Below are positions 28,415-38,379 of a stretch of DNA of 64,000 bases, in pieces (the stretch's first letter is position 1; the number at the start of each line of letters is the position of its first letter). The stretch is from positions 1,736,001 to 1,800,000 of the forward strand of contig NZ_CP015093.1 of NCBI RefSeq assembly GCF_001975705.1, given 5' to 3'. The stretch comes from Salipiger abyssi (GTDB lineage: Bacteria; Pseudomonadota; Alphaproteobacteria; Rhodobacterales; Rhodobacteraceae). A program made the translations under genes and the position numbers. The notes under the pieces are model-generated. The model saw only the letters and a program-made list of their open reading frames with translations. It did not search any database and was not told the origin of the DNA.

Positions 28415-28434
28415 CCTGCGGCCCCGACCGCAGG
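28415..28434 (+). promoter_or_regulatory. Hairpin covering part of the ribosome binding site of the TIGR02302 gene
   Basis: CCTGCGG, loop CCCCGA, CCGCAGG. The right arm shares its last bases with the Shine-Dalgarno AGGAG that precedes ATG 28443. Confidence 0.35.
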
Positions 28435-28442
28435 AGACCCGC

Positions 28443-31043
28443 ATGGCCGAGAAGGGCACACCGCCCCCGGATATCCTGACACCGATCAGATGGCCGCTGC
28501 GCCTGACCCTCTGGGGCATGTCGGCGGAGCGGATCACCCGTGCCTTCTGGCCGCTCTGGTCGCTGCTGCTGGCGGCGCTGGGGCTTTTGATGCTGGGGGT
28601 GCAGGATCTCGTCGCCGTGGAATGGGTCTGGGTCGCGGGCGCGGGCTTTGCCGCGGCGCTGCTCTGGGCGCTGTGGCGCGGCGTGCGGATGCTGCGATTC
28701 CCGACGCGGGAGGAGGCGCTGGCGCGGCTCGACGCGACGATGCGGGGCAATCCGATTCAGGCGGCGCTGGACGATCAGGCCATCGGCGCGGCGGATCTCG
28801 GCTCGCAGGCGGTCTGGCAGGCGCATCAGGCGCGCATGCGGGCGCGGCTGGCGGAGGCAAAGCCGGTGGAGCCGGATCTGCGGGTGGCCAGGGCGGACCC
28901 GTTCGCGCTGCGCTATGTGGCGCTGTTGGCGTTCGTGGCGGCGCTGGTCTTTGGGTCTTTCCTGCGGGTGTCCTCGGTGACGGCGATGGGGCCGAGCGGG
29001 GTGGATCTGGTCTCCGGCCCCGCCTGGGAGGGCTGGATGGAGCCGCCGGGCTATACCCGTCTGCCCTCGGTCTATCTCAACGACATCACCGCGCCGGGCA
29101 TCGACGTGCCCGAGGGCGCGCAGATCACCCTGCGCATGTATGGCGAGGTCGGCTCGCTGAGCGTCGAGGAAGATGTCTCGGATCGCGCGCCGGTGCCCGA
29201 GGCGCAGCAGGAGACAGCGCAGGATTTCGCCGTGGTGCGTTCCGGGCGGCTGGCCATTGACGGGCCGGGCGGGCGCGCCTGGGAGATCAGCATGAAGGCC
29301 GATACCGCGCCGACGGTGGCGCGCGAGGGCGAGATCGAATCGAGCTATGAGGGCGATGCGCAGATCCCCTTTGCCGCGTCGGACGATTACGGTGTGGTCG
29401 CGGGCCGTGCCCGGATCACCCTGGCGCTGGAGGAGGCCGACCGGCGCTATCTGCTGGCGACCGAGCCCGAGCCGCGCGATCCGATCGAGGTGCCGCTGCC
29501 CATGCCCATCGCCGGCGACCGGGCGGAATTTACCGAAACGCTGGTGGAGAATTTCTCGGAACATCCCTGGGCCAATCTGCCGGTGCGGCTGGAGCTGAGC
29601 GTCGAGGACGAGGCCGGGCAGCGCGGCGTGTCGGATATGGAGGTGATCACCCTGCCGGGGCGGCGCTTCTTCGATCCGATGGCGGCGGCGGTCATCGAGC
29701 AGCGCCGGGCGTTGCTCTGGACGCGCGAGAACGTGCCCGAGATCGCGCGGATCCTGCGCGCGATCAGCCATGAGCCCGACGACGTGTTCCGCTCGGCGGT
29801 GCCCTATCTGCGGCTGCGCACCATCCTGCGCCGTCTGGAGGCGGCGGGCCCGGCGATGGACGATGCGGCACAGGAAGAGCTGGCTCGCGCCATGTGGGAT
29901 CTGGCGCTGATTCTCGAAGAGGGCGATCTGGCCTCGGCGCTGGAGCGGTTGCAGCGCGCGCAGGAGCGGCTGACCGAGGCGATGAAGAACGGCGCTTCGG
30001 AGCAGGAGATCGCCGAGCTGATGCAGGAGCTGCGCGAGGCCACCGACGATTACCTCCGGCAGCTTTCGCGGCAAGCGCAGCAGCAGGGCGAGCAGAATCC
30101 CGAGATGGCGCAGTCTCAGGACATGATGGAGATGAGCCAGAACGATCTCCAGCGCATGATGGACCGCATCCAGGAGCTGATGGAGCAGGGCCGCATGGCC
30201 GAGGCGCAGGAGGCGCTGGAGCAGCTTCAGCAGATGATGGAGAACATGCAGGTCACCCAGGGCCAGCAGGGCCAGTCGCCGGGCGAGCAGGCGATGGAGG
30301 GGCTGGGCGAGACGCTGCGCGAGCAGCAGGGGCTCTCGGACGACGCCTTCCGCGATCTTCAGGAGCAGTTCAACCCCGGCCAGCAGGGGCCGCAGGGCCA
30401 GCAAGGCCAACAGGGTCAGCCGCAGGGCCAGTCCGGTCAGGGTCAGGGCCGCGATGGCGAAGAGGGGCGCGACGGTCAGGGTCAGCAGCAGGGCCAGGGT
30501 CAGGGCACCGAACAGGGTCAGCAGGGGCAGGGCGGCCAGCAGTCGCTGGGAGACAGCCTTGCCGACCGCCAGCAGGCGCTGCGCGGCGAGCTGAATCGTC
30601 AGCGTCAGAACCTGCCCGGCGCCGGAACCGAGCCGGGCGAGGCGGCGCGTGACGCGCTGCGCCGTGCCGAAGAGGCGATGGACGGCGCCGAGGAAGCGCT
30701 GCGCGAGGACGATCTCGCCGGGGCGATCGACCAGCAGAGTCAGGCGATGGAGGCGCTGCGCGAGGGCATGCGCAATCTCGGCGAGGCGATGGCGCAGCAG
30801 CAACAGCAGAATCAGGGTCAGCAGGGCCAGGCGCAGGGCGGCAACCCGGGCCAGCAGCGCGATCCGCTGGGGCGCAATTCGGGCGCGAACGGTCAGATCG
30901 GCACCGATGAGAACATGGTGCAGGACGAGGATGTCTATCGTCGCGCCCGCGAACTGCTCGACGAGATCCGCCGCCGCAGCGGTGAGGGCGAGCGCCCCGA
31001 GGCGGAGCTTGAGTATCTGGAGCGGTTGCTGGAGCGGTTCTAG
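28443..31043 (+). CDS. TIGR02302/DUF4175 family membrane protein with Gln/Gly-rich region
   Basis: 866 aa, unknown function, an alphaproteobacterial family. Two membrane helices near the N-terminus (about 38-58 and 64-82) and a third near 158-178, a large extracytoplasmic region, helical segments with NDLQRMMDRIQELMEQGRMAEAQ-type repeats (about 560-600), then a low-complexity Gln/Gly run (about 640-700; QQGPQGQQGQQGQPQGQ) and a second Gln-rich stretch near 785-810. C-terminal block RRARELLDEIRRRSGE is family-typical. Localisation in the inner membrane is clear; the Gln/Gly tracts look like flexible linkers. Confidence 0.85.
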   Translation: MAEKGTPPPDILTPIRWPLRLTLWGMSAERITRAFWPLWSLLLAALGLLMLGVQDLVAVEWVWVAGAGFAAALLWALWRGVRMLRFPTREEALARLDATMRGNPIQAALDDQAIGAADLGSQAVWQAHQARMRARLAEAKPVEPDLRVARADPFALRYVALLAFVAALVFGSFLRVSSVTAMGPSGVDLVSGPAWEGWMEPPGYTRLPSVYLNDITAPGIDVPEGAQITLRMYGEVGSLSVEEDVSDRAPVPEAQQETAQDFAVVRSGRLAIDGPGGRAWEISMKADTAPTVAREGEIESSYEGDAQIPFAASDDYGVVAGRARITLALEEADRRYLLATEPEPRDPIEVPLPMPIAGDRAEFTETLVENFSEHPWANLPVRLELSVEDEAGQRGVSDMEVITLPGRRFFDPMAAAVIEQRRALLWTRENVPEIARILRAISHEPDDVFRSAVPYLRLRTILRRLEAAGPAMDDAAQEELARAMWDLALILEEGDLASALERLQRAQERLTEAMKNGASEQEIAELMQELREATDDYLRQLSRQAQQQGEQNPEMAQSQDMMEMSQNDLQRMMDRIQELMEQGRMAEAQEALEQLQQMMENMQVTQGQQGQSPGEQAMEGLGETLREQQGLSDDAFRDLQEQFNPGQQGPQGQQGQQGQPQGQSGQGQGRDGEEGRDGQGQQQGQGQGTEQGQQGQGGQQSLGDSLADRQQALRGELNRQRQNLPGAGTEPGEAARDALRRAEEAMDGAEEALREDDLAGAIDQQSQAMEALREGMRNLGEAMAQQQQQNQGQQGQAQGGNPGQQRDPLGRNSGANGQIGTDENMVQDEDVYRRARELLDEIRRRSGEGERPEAELEYLERLLERF

Positions 31044-31050
31044 GGGGTGC

Positions 31051-31070
31051 GGTGGGCAAGATTGCCCACC
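31051..31070. repeat. GGTGGGCAA-GA-TTGCCCACC hairpin element
   Basis: A 9-bp perfect stem with 2-base spacer, followed by CCTACGGGGTCG. A version without the left arm, preceded by the same GGGGGTGCG, occurs at 35965-35987. Lies 7 bp after the TIGR02302 gene. Confidence 0.7.
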
Positions 31071-31123
31071 CTACGGGGTCGCACGTTGTCTTGGGCGGGG
31101 CGCGGGCCGGATGGTTTCAGCAG

Positions 31124-31189
31124 GCGTATTTGTCAAAGAGAAGAAGGTGGCAGGTGCGCGCCTTGTGTTTCTTCTCTTTCCAAATACGC
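31124..31189. repeat. Inverted repeat with GCGTATTTG arms
   Basis: Left arm 31124-31145 (GCGTATTTGTCAAAGAGAAG then AA) and right arm 31169-31189, its near-exact reverse complement with one mismatch and one gap. The 23-bp loop is GC-rich. The spacer 31044-31313 holds this element and the hairpin at 31051; no gene is seen. Confidence 0.75.
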
Positions 31190-31313
31190 AAAATCTGCGC
31201 GAGGCCGGGCGAGCGCGGCAATGGCCGGGTCTTGAAACCGCGCCCTACCGCCCCTTTGTTTCTCAGCACGAATCCTGTATGGAGCAGGCTTCCTCAGCCA
31301 AAGGACGACCGAG

Positions 31314-32510
<1,197 letters not shown>

Positions 32511-32602
32511 TTTATCCGATAAAATAAGTCAGGTTTTTCCTGTCCAGCCAGCCCATCGCGGGTGAGCCCGGAATCTGGGCGTTGTCTGGCTGGAGGAGAC
32601 AC

Positions 32603-33034
32603 ATGCGTCACGAATGGTTCGAACCCCTCGGCCCCGCGATGCGGGCGCCGGAATGGCGTGTGGTGCAGATGCTGCGGCAGCGCCACGATCCCGCGCGGCT
32701 CGAGGCCGCGCTGGCGGATGTGCTTGGCACGGCGCGGGCGCGTTACTGTGTCGGCGGGTTCGAGCAGCTCATGGCGCTGCTGCACCGCCACGGCTGGCAC
32801 GCGCCGCTGATCTTGCCCGCCGATGCCCAGGGCGTCAGCGACGACGAGCGCAGCCTGGCCCGGTTCGTGCTGCTCGCATCGGAGCAGGACCGCGATCTCG
32901 CGCTGGCCGAGGCGACGATGCTGGTCACGCCGCAGGCGATCCTGCCGCTGGTGGCGGCGGGCGAGCGCATGGGCCTGCCGCTTCTGTGCGAGGAATGCCG
33001 GGAGCGGCTGCGCTGCCCCTTGACCTTCCAGTGA
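32603..33034 (+). CDS. Unknown 143-aa protein upstream of copA
   Basis: Soluble, helical, no signal peptide. The C-terminus carries Cys-x2-Cys-x5-Cys (LLCEECRERLRC) and one further Cys lies near residue 50 (RYCVGGF); a metal site is possible but not shown. Start 32603 is set by GGAGGAGACAC just before the ATG; the frame is open further upstream without such a site. The last 15 bp overlap the CueR-type operator of copA. I do not recognise a family. Confidence 0.62.
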   Translation: MRHEWFEPLGPAMRAPEWRVVQMLRQRHDPARLEAALADVLGTARARYCVGGFEQLMALLHRHGWHAPLILPADAQGVSDDERSLARFVLLASEQDRDLALAEATMLVTPQAILPLVAAGERMGLPLLCEECRERLRCPLTFQ

Positions 33035-33050
33035 CTGGAAGGAGTATATC
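33020..33050 (+). promoter_or_regulatory. CueR-type copA promoter and operator
   Basis: -35 TTGACC (33020-33025), 19-bp spacer, -10 TATATC (33045-33050). The spacer holds a perfect dyad CCTTCCAG-TGA-CTGGAAGG (33024-33042). The 19-bp spacing and this dyad are the known form of MerR/CueR-activated copper promoters. Confidence 0.85.
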
Positions 33051-33081
33051 CCGGCCATAGACAGATTTCGGGAGTCGGGTC

Positions 33082-35568
33082 ATGGCTGGCCAGAGCATAC
33101 GTTTCGAGGTGACCAAGCTGAATTGCGGCGGCTGTGCCGGCCGTGCGCAGAAGGCGCTGGCCGCGGTGCCGGGGGTCGACGAGGCGAGCGTGAACCTCGC
33201 CAGCAAGATGGCGAAGGTCGAGGGCACGGCGGGACTTGCCACGCTGCGCGACGCGCTGAAAAGCGCCGGCTACCCGGCGCGCGAGGCCCAGGTGAAGCTG
33301 GCGATCGAGGGCATGAGCTGCGCCTCCTGCGTGAACCGCGTCGAAAAGGCGCTGAACGCGGTGCCGGGGGTGCTGTCGGCCAATGTGAACCTCGCGAGCG
33401 AAACCGCCGAGGTGCGGATTCTCGCGGGCAGCGTCGACGGGGTTACGCTGGCGCGCGCGGCGAGCGACGCGGGCTACAAGGCGCATCTTGCCGGCGACGA
33501 CAGCGCCGAGCGCGAGGCGCATAAGGCGGCGGAACACCGGGCGCTGACGCGCGATCTGATCGTGGCGGGGGTGCTGACCCTGCCGGTCTTCGTGATCGAG
33601 ATGGGCGGGCATTTCATTCCCGGCTTTCACGAGGTGATCATGAACAGCATCGGGCAGCAGGCGTCGTGGCTGCTGCAATTCGTGCTGATCACCGCCGTGC
33701 TGGTCTGGCCGGGACGGCGCTTTTATCAGGTTGGGCTGCCGCTGCTCTTCAAGGGCGCGCCGGATATGAACTCGCTGGTGGCGCTGGGCACGCTCGCGGC
33801 CTGGACCTATTCCACCGTGGCGCTGTTCCTGCCCGGGCTGCTGCCCGAGGGCACCCGCGCGGTCTATTTCGAGGCCGCCGGCGTGATCGTCACCCTGATC
33901 CTGCTGGGCCGCTTCTTGGAGGCGCGGGCCAAGGGCCGCACCGGGGCTGCGATCAAGCGGCTGGTGGGGCTGCGCCCGGCCACCGCGCGGGTCGAGCGCG
34001 AGGGCCAGATCTCCGAGATTGCCATCGACGAAGTGGCGCTGGGCGATGTGGTGCATGTGCGCCCGGGCGAGCGTATCGCGGTCGATGGCGAGCTTCTGAC
34101 CGGCACCAGCTATATCGACGAGAGCATGATCACCGGCGAGCCGGTGCCGGTGGGCAAGGGTCCCGGCGACACGGTTGTGGGCGGCACGGTGAACGGGCAG
34201 GGAGCGCTGAGCTTCCGCGCCACCGCCGTGGGCGCCGACACGATGCTGGCGCGGATCATCTCGATGGTCGAGGACGCGCAGGGCGCCAAGCTGCCGATCC
34301 AGGCGCTGGCCGACAAGGTCGTGGTGTGGTTCGTGCCCGCCGTCATGGCTGCCGCGGCGCTGACCTTTGTGATCTGGATGATCTTCGGCCCCTCGCCCGC
34401 GCTGACGCTGGCGCTGGTGGCCGGGGTCTCGGTGCTGATCATCGCCTGCCCCTGCGCCATGGGGCTGGCCACGCCGACCTCGATCATGGTGGGCACGGGC
34501 CGCGCCGCCGAGCTCGGGGTGCTGTTCCGCAAGGGCGACGCGTTGCAGACGCTGGACTCCTGCAAGGTGGTGGCTTTCGACAAGACCGGCACGCTGACCG
34601 AGGGCAAACCGGCGCTGCTGCGCTCGGAGGCCGCTCCGGGCTGGGACGCGGACGCGCTGCTGCGGCTGGCGGCGAGCGCCGAGCAGGGCTCGGAGCACCC
34701 GATTGCGCGGGCGCTGGAACAGGCCTCGGACGGTGCGCTGAGCCAGCCCGAGGCGAGCGAGGCCATCGCCGGGCACGGGCTGCGCGCCACGGTCGAGGGC
34801 CGGGCGCTGCTGGTCGGTGCGAAACGGCTGATGGACCGCGAGGGCATCGCCCTGGGCGTGCTGGCCGCCGCGCATGACGAGATCGCGCAGGCCGGTCAGA
34901 CGCCGGTTCTGGTGGCGGTGGATGGCGGGATCGCCGGGGTGTTTGCCGTGGCCGATCGGGTGAAGCCCGGCGCCCGCGCCGCCGTCGAGGCGCTGCATGC
35001 GCAGGGCATCAAGGTGGCGATGATCACCGGCGACACGCGCGCCACCGCGCAGGCCATCGCGGGCGAGCTGGGCATCGACCATGTGGAGGCCGAGGTGCTG
35101 CCCGAGGGCAAGCTGGCGGCGGTCAAGGCGCTGCGCGCGCGCTTCGGAGCGGTGGGCTTTGTCGGCGACGGCATCAACGACGCGCCGGCGCTGGCCGAGG
35201 CCGAGGTCGGTATCGCCATCGGCACCGGCACCGATGTCGCCATCGAAAGCGCTGATGTGGTGCTGGTCTCGGGCGAGCTGTCGGGCGTGGTCGAGGCCTT
35301 CCATGTGAGCCGCGCGGTGCTGCGCAATATCCGGCAGAACCTGTTCTGGGCCTTCGGCTACAACGTCGCGCTGATCCCGGTGGCCGCCGGGGCACTCTAC
35401 CCGGCCTTCGGCGTGCTGCTGTCGCCGATGCTGGCGGCCGGCGCCATGGCGCTGTCGTCGGTCTTTGTGCTGTCGAATGCGCTGCGGCTGCGGCGGCTGT
35501 CGCCGGTCATGGGTGGCGGGCGCGGTGCGCAACCGGCGCCGCGACTGGAAATGGAGCCTGCGGAATGA
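33082..35568 (+). CDS. copA: Copper-exporting P1B-type ATPase
   Basis: 828 aa inner-membrane Cu(I) exporter. Two N-terminal metal-binding domains with Cys15-GG-Cys18 and Cys80-AS-Cys83, eight membrane helices, actuator TGEPVPVGK, membrane metal site Cys456-Pro-Cys458 (IIACPCAMG), phosphorylation site DKTGT (Asp500), SEHPIARAL, and hinge [10 protein letters not shown]. Led by a CueR-type promoter and overlapping cueR at its end, so copper induces both. No cytoplasmic copper chaperone gene is adjacent. Confidence 0.96.
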   Translation: MAGQSIRFEVTKLNCGGCAGRAQKALAAVPGVDEASVNLASKMAKVEGTAGLATLRDALKSAGYPAREAQVKLAIEGMSCASCVNRVEKALNAVPGVLSANVNLASETAEVRILAGSVDGVTLARAASDAGYKAHLAGDDSAEREAHKAAEHRALTRDLIVAGVLTLPVFVIEMGGHFIPGFHEVIMNSIGQQASWLLQFVLITAVLVWPGRRFYQVGLPLLFKGAPDMNSLVALGTLAAWTYSTVALFLPGLLPEGTRAVYFEAAGVIVTLILLGRFLEARAKGRTGAAIKRLVGLRPATARVEREGQISEIAIDEVALGDVVHVRPGERIAVDGELLTGTSYIDESMITGEPVPVGKGPGDTVVGGTVNGQGALSFRATAVGADTMLARIISMVEDAQGAKLPIQALADKVVVWFVPAVMAAAALTFVIWMIFGPSPALTLALVAGVSVLIIACPCAMGLATPTSIMVGTGRAAELGVLFRKGDALQTLDSCKVVAFDKTGTLTEGKPALLRSEAAPGWDADALLRLAASAEQGSEHPIARALEQASDGALSQPEASEAIAGHGLRATVEGRALLVGAKRLMDREGIALGVLAAAHDEIAQAGQTPVLVAVDGGIAGVFAVADRVKPGARAAVEALHAQGIKVAMITGDTRATAQAIAGELGIDHVEAEVLPEGKLAAVKALRARFGAVGFVGDGINDAPALAEAEVGIAIGTGTDVAIESADVVLVSGELSGVVEAFHVSRAVLRNIRQNLFWAFGYNVALIPVAAGALYPAFGVLLSPMLAAGAMALSSVFVLSNALRLRRLSPVMGGGRGAQPAPRLEMEPAE

Positions 35569-35954
35569 ATATCGGACAGGTCTCGGAACGCGCCGGGCTG
35601 CCGGCCAAGACGATCCGCTACTACGAGGATATCGGCCTCGTGAGGCCGCATCGCAGCGCCAACGGCTACCGCGCCTTCAGCGAGCAGGATCTGCACAAGC
35701 TGGCCTTTCTCGCCCGCGCCCGGGCGCTCGGGTTCACCATCGAGGATTGCCGCACGCTGCTGGGGCTCTACGAGGACGAGGCCCGCGAGAGCGCCGATGT
35801 GAAGGCGCTGGCGAGCGAGCATCTGCACCGGATCGAGGAAAAGATCGCCCAGCTTCGCCAGATGCAGGACACGCTGGCACGGCTGGTGGAGGCCTGTCAT
35901 GGCGACAACCGGCCGGATTGTCCGATCCTCAACGATCTCGCGGCTGAGGGGTGA
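35565..35954 (+). CDS. cueR: Copper-responsive MerR-family regulator CueR
   Basis: 129 aa. N-terminal MerR winged helix ([21 protein letters not shown]), long dimer helix, and the Cu(I)-binding loop Cys111-x7-Cys119 (CHGDNRPDC). Ser76 stands where monovalent-metal sensors have Ser instead of Cys. Overlaps copA by ATGA, so it is made from the copA transcript and presumably acts on the operator at 33020-33050. Confidence 0.94.
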   Translation: MNIGQVSERAGLPAKTIRYYEDIGLVRPHRSANGYRAFSEQDLHKLAFLARARALGFTIEDCRTLLGLYEDEARESADVKALASEHLHRIEEKIAQLRQMQDTLARLVEACHGDNRPDCPILNDLAAEG

Positions 35955-35964
35955 GGGGGTGCGC

Positions 35965-35987
35965 GGATTGCCCAACCCTACGGGTCG
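35965..35987 (+). repeat. Half copy of the TTGCCCACCCTACGG element
   Basis: GGATTGCCCAACCCTACGGG then TCG, matching the right half of the hairpin element at 31051-31082. The left arm is missing. Confidence 0.5.
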
Positions 35988-36019
35988 ATCCCGGCGGGTT
36001 GGCGACGGCTGGACAGGGT

Positions 36020-36087
36020 GAGGCCCCGGATCAGGTCCGGGGCGTGAGCCACAAGAGCCTCCCGCCCCGGACTTGATCCGGGGCCTC
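36020..36087. repeat. GCCCCGGA/TCCGGGGC inverted repeat pair
   Basis: Two near-palindromes, 36023-36043 and 36064-36084, in opposite orientation with flanking GAGG/CCTC. The spacer 35955-36208 between cueR and the convergent aspS contains this pair, the half element at 35965 and a terminator; no gene is seen. Confidence 0.8.
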
Positions 36088-36178
36088 TGCGCCTCCCACG
36101 GGCGCTGACTCATAGGTTGAAACGCACTCCCGGACCCACGAGCGCACGCCTGACCCCGGCGAACCCCAATCATCGACA

Positions 36179-36206
36179 ACAAAAAAGGCGCCCGAAGGCG
36201 CCTTTT
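36179..36206 (-). terminator. Bidirectional-looking terminator of aspS
   Basis: AAGGCGCC, loop CGAA, GGCGCCTT (36185-36200), with six As on the left (T-run for the minus strand) and four Ts on the right. It is 3-8 bp beyond the aspS stop. Confidence 0.88.
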
Positions 36207-36208
36207 CG

Positions 36209-38200
36209 TCATTCCTGCGGGATCACTCGCAGCGACAGTTCCATGAGCTGATCCGAGCTCGGCTCGGAGGGCGCCTGCATCATCAGATCCTCGGCGCGCT
36301 GGTTCATCGGGAACATGATGACCTCGCGGATGTTCGAGGTGCCGGCCAGCAGCATCACGATCCGGTCGATCCCGGCAGCACAGCCACCGTGCGGCGGGGC
36401 GCCGTACTGGAACGCGGTGTAGAGCCCGGCGAAACGCTTCTTCACCTCGTCCTCGCCATAGCCCGCCAGCTCGAACGCCTTGAGCATGATCTCCGGCTTG
36501 TGGTTCCGGATCGCGCCCGAGACCAGCTCGTAGCCGTTGCAGGCCAGATCGTACTGATAGCCCAGCACGTTCAGCGGGTCGCCTTCCAGCGCCGCCATGC
36601 CGCCCTGCGGCATCGAGAACGGGTTGTGCTCGAAATCGACCGCGCCGGTCTCCTCGTCCTTCTCGTAGATCGGGAAATCCACGATCCAGGCAAAGGCGAA
36701 ACGGTTGGTGTCGGTGAGGCCAAGCTCTTCGCCGATCACGTCGCGCGCCTTGCCGGCCACGCGTTGGAAGCCGGCGGGCTTGCCGCCGAGGAAGAAGGCC
36801 GCATCGCCGACGCCGAGCCCAAGCTGCTGGCGGATCGCCTCGGTGCGCTCGGGGCCGATATTCTTGGCCAGCGGGCCGGCGGCTTCCATTTTGGTCTTAG
36901 AAAAGAGCTGCTTGACGATGTTCTTCGCAGCTTCCCTGTCAAACGCATCACCAGTTTTGTGAAGGTCGTAGATCTTCTTCAGAAGCGCCTGTCGCTCTTC
37001 GGTTTGCGTCATCGACTCGACCCGCGAGGCGTCCGTTCCCGAGATATCTTTGCCCTCGAGCATTGCATTTAGTGCATCCTCACACGCTATGCTGCCTTCA
37101 GGGTTCTGTACCTCCCGCCAGAAGATATAGCCCATCCCGGGCAGACCCTCTTTCTGGGCAAAGGCGTTCATCCGGTCGCAGAACTTGCGCGAGCCGCCGG
37201 TCGGCGCCGGAATGGCGCGGATCTCGGTGCCCTCCTGCTCCAGCAGCTTGGCGAAGATCGCAAAGCCGGAGCCGCGGAAATGCTCGGACACGTCCTGCAT
37301 CTCGATCGGGTTGCGCAGGTCGGGCTTGTCGGTGCCGTATTTCAGCGCCGCCTCGGCATAGGGGATCTGCGGCCAGCTCGCCGGATCGTCGACTTTCGCG
37401 CCCTCGCCGAATTCCTCGAAGATGCCCGCGATCACCGGCGAGATCGTGTCGAACACGTCCTGCTGGGAGACAAAGCTCATCTCCATGTCGAGCTGGTAGA
37501 AATCGGTGGGCGAGCGGTCGGCACGCGGATCTTCGTCGCGGAAACACGGCGCGATCTGGAAATACTTGTCGAAGCCCGACACCATGATCAGCTGCTTGAA
37601 AAGCTGCGGCGCCTGCGGCAGCGCGTAGAACTTGCCCGGGTGCAGACGCGAGGGCACCAGGAAGTCGCGCGCGCCCTCGGGCGACGATGCGGTGATGATC
37701 GGCGTCTGGTATTCGCGGAAGCCCTTGTCCCACATCCGGCGGCGCATGGAGGCGACCACGTCGGAACGCAGGGTCATCGAGCGCTGCATCTCTTCGCGGC
37801 GCAGGTCGAGATAGCGATAGCGCAGGCGGGTTTCCTCAGGGTATTCCTGCTCGCCGAAGACCATCAGCGGCAGTTCCTGCGAGGCGCCCAGCACTTCGAG
37901 ATCGCGCACGAAGACCTCGATCTCGCCGGTGGGCAGCTTGGGGTTCACCAGGCTCTCGTCGCGAGCCTTCACCACGCCGTCGATGCGGATGCACCATTCG
38001 CTGCGCACCTTCTCGACCTCGGCGAAGACCGGCGAATCCGGATCGCAGAGCACCTGGGTCAGGCCGTAATGGTCGCGCAGGTCGATGAAGAGGATGCCGC
38101 CGTGATCCCGGATGCGATGCACCCAGCCCGAGAGGCGGACGGTGTCGCCGACATTCTCTTTGGTCAGCGCGGCGCAGGTGTGCGAGCGGTAGGCGTGCAT
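36209..38200 (-). CDS. aspS: Aspartyl-tRNA synthetase with a 74-residue insertion
   Basis: Charges tRNA-Asp (and probably tRNA-Asn in this group). 663 aa against about 590 usual. N-terminal OB-fold ([15 protein letters not shown]), class-II motif 2 ([19 protein letters not shown]), GAD domain, motif 3 ([14 protein letters not shown]). The extra length is one block, residues after FWRE and before [10 protein letters not shown] (bases 36890-37111), inside the GAD domain; relatives have about five residues there. The block is in frame, lysine-rich and 52 % GC. Start 38200 (MHAYRSHTC) is the conserved one. Confidence 0.95.
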   Translation of the reverse strand: MHAYRSHTCAALTKENVGDTVRLSGWVHRIRDHGGILFIDLRDHYGLTQVLCDPDSPVFAEVEKVRSEWCIRIDGVVKARDESLVNPKLPTGEIEVFVRDLEVLGASQELPLMVFGEQEYPEETRLRYRYLDLRREEMQRSMTLRSDVVASMRRRMWDKGFREYQTPIITASSPEGARDFLVPSRLHPGKFYALPQAPQLFKQLIMVSGFDKYFQIAPCFRDEDPRADRSPTDFYQLDMEMSFVSQQDVFDTISPVIAGIFEEFGEGAKVDDPASWPQIPYAEAALKYGTDKPDLRNPIEMQDVSEHFRGSGFAIFAKLLEQEGTEIRAIPAPTGGSRKFCDRMNAFAQKEGLPGMGYIFWREVQNPEGSIACEDALNAMLEGKDISGTDASRVESMTQTEERQALLKKIYDLHKTGDAFDREAAKNIVKQLFSKTKMEAAGPLAKNIGPERTEAIRQQLGLGVGDAAFFLGGKPAGFQRVAGKARDVIGEELGLTDTNRFAFAWIVDFPIYEKDEETGAVDFEHNPFSMPQGGMAALEGDPLNVLGYQYDLACNGYELVSGAIRNHKPEIMLKAFELAGYGEDEVKKRFAGLYTAFQYGAPPHGGCAAGIDRIVMLLAGTSNIREVIMFPMNQRAEDLMMQAPSEPSSDQLMELSLRVIPQE
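36890..37111 (-). other. In-frame 222-bp low-GC insertion within aspS
   Basis: Codes 74 residues from VQNPEG to FSKTK. I counted 115 G+C in 222 bases (52 %), well below the flanking aspS sequence. Codons such as AAA, AGA, TCT and GTA cluster here. The peptide ([20 protein letters not shown]) looks helical and matches no family I know. Confidence 0.75.
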
Positions 38201-38238
38201 GATCTCAGATCCCGGTCTGTGCGGAAAAACTAGGCGCC

Positions 38239-38267
38239 GATACACAAGGGACCGGCGAGGAAGTCAA
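38239..38267 (-). promoter_or_regulatory. Candidate aspS promoter
   Basis: Minus strand TTGACT (38267-38262), 17-bp spacer, TGTATC (38244-38239), giving a leader of about 30 nt before ATG 38200. Confidence 0.55.
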
Positions 38268-38379
38268 GGGAAGGGCCCTTGATTTGTCCAGAATTCCGGT
38301 CTGAGATAACATTCGTTAACGTTTTTACGATTCCAAGCGTTTTGAGTCGATTTGGCAGAACAGGTCACGGGGGGTGACG

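Noticed and set aside
30370..30560. Tandem DNA repeat in the TIGR02302 gene
   Set aside because: The CAGGGCCAG-like units are irregular and explained by the Gln/Gly codons of the protein.
32543..32594. CCAGCCAG/CTGGCTGG inverted repeat before the 143-aa gene as a riboswitch
   Set aside because: A single long-loop stem with no recognisable conserved core; not enough to call an RNA element.
32743..35532. 929-codon open frame on the minus strand opposite copA
   Set aside because: Mirror of copA coding sequence; no domain, no ribosome binding site, composition typical of an antisense shadow.
36890..37111. Intein in aspS
   Set aside because: 74 residues is far too short for an intein and lacks Cys/His-Asn junctions.
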